A stretch of DNA of 64,000 bases from Glossina fuscipes (taxonomy: Eukaryota > Arthropoda > Insecta > Diptera > Glossinidae). The notes beneath the pieces were generated by a model. The model had not been told where the DNA came from and ran no database searches. It saw only the letters and a list, made by a program, of their open reading frames with translations. The stretch lies in the NCBI RefSeq assembly GCF_014805625.2, contig NW_023998517.1, forward strand, positions 1,072,293 to 1,136,292, written 5' to 3'. Within the stretch, counting starts at the first letter, position 1, and each line of letters starts with the position of its first letter. A program made the position numbers and the translations under genes. Positions 63,225-64,000 of the stretch are shown piece after piece.

Positions 63225-64000
63225 CTAATATCGCATGCGTGTAAGTATGTTTGAATGAATTTACTTTGTTTGTATAATGAAAAGTGATAATGGAGGGATT
63301 CTTTTGGCCCTTGTGACACTTTCGCTTGTAACAATTCTTTTTTTTTTTTTTTTTTTTAGTTTGGAAAAAGTCTTTTCTTGTATTTGTTGATTAAAAGGTT
63401 CATTTGTAACGGTATGATTGACTTCTAAGAAAGGTAAAGCTTTTTATATATATGGAGTTTAAGTAGAAGTTTTGACTCTTGTTTCAAACATCTTCTCTTA
63501 CTGTCTTTATCTAAATTATGTATTAAGTTAAGCAGAAATCTTGAGTTCATGACCACAAATGATTTATAGAGTGGTTAGAAAAGATGGTAGATCTTACTTT
63601 GCCTTGGTAAAGCTTATCGCACTATAGGACTTTCAATGAATTAAAACATTCTTTGCACAAAAAAAAAAAACTCAAAAACATGAACCCGTAATTAACATAC
63701 CTGCGATGAATTCCTATAATATTTTGTGAAAACAAACTTAGTAGAAACGATTACATATATATGGCTTGCCTCACACAGAGGCTATTCTAGTTTTAAGGAA
63801 ATCCGTTCAAAATGCTATGCACGCATCAAGTATCAAAGTCGCGAACGAACTGATAAACTAATCACCCAAAATGTCTTATCATGAATTTGACGCTTTCTTA
63901 AGCATCAAGCTAGAGTCCATTTAATCTTTACGGAAAATTTAGTTGCCCAAGATATGTAAAACCTGTGGATCCCATAAAGCTTTCATAGGGCTATTCACGT
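62516..64000. other. Non-coding AT-rich stretch to window end
   Basis: No gene. It contains poly-T at about 62632-62648, (TA)n at about 63196-63221, a poly-T run at about 63339-63358 and poly-A near 63659-63671. Confidence 0.55.

Noticed and set aside
1..64000. CRISPR arrays, operons, phage or other prokaryotic systems
   Set aside because: No regularly spaced direct repeats and no dense coding were seen; the sequence has the character of animal nuclear DNA.

Overview
The window is AT-rich, non-coding nuclear DNA of an animal. Its makeup fits a higher (brachyceran) fly: long gene-free stretches full of homopolymers and AT, CA, GA and trinucleotide microsatellites, decayed Tc1/mariner transposons, a non-LTR retrotransposon tail, and dispersed repeats with the 'TATACC...GGTATA' and 'gtccgtctgt' signatures common in fly genomes. 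I cannot name the species from this sequence. Nothing looks prokaryotic: there are no operons, ribosome binding sites or dense ORFs.

I found no intact protein-coding gene, tRNA, rRNA or other RNA gene. The longest open frames (192 codons at 11.1-11.7 kb, 133 codons at 5.8-6.2 kb) run through trinucleotide repeats or T-rich sequence, and the many frames of about 60-118 codons are what chance gives in 64 kb. The DNA could be one or more large introns or an intergenic domain; it does not say which.

Layout. 0-9 kb: unique AT-rich DNA with two copies of a 'gaatcggtttaagc' repeat (1.4 and 8.6 kb) and a small local triplication (4.4 kb). 5-6.3 kb and 10.6-14.1 kb: microsatellite-rich. 9.8, 24.3, 25.4, 52.5 and 62.4 kb: five copies of a short SINE-like repeat. 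16.4-17.0 kb and 28.8-29.6 kb: two long, opposed copies of a TATACC-type element, with shorter relics at 17.75, 20.0, 47.0 and 56.3 kb. 37.5-38.0 kb: GA-rich tracts. 39.73-40.75 kb: a complete but dead Tc1-like transposon with TA target duplications. 55.1-59.5 kb: a cluster of relics, namely a non-LTR retrotransposon C-terminus, an internally deleted mariner transposase, a short element with mariner-type inverted ends, and one copy of a two-copy repeat whose partner is at 49.2 kb. The rest is unique AT-rich sequence broken by (TA)n and poly-A/T tracts.

No genes work together here. The recognisable biology is transposon invasion and decay, plus a few possible regulatory patches (GA tracts, TAAT-rich clusters) that are suggestive only. 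I found no convincing new biological system; the best leads are the five-copy SINE-like family and the two opposed TATACC elements.
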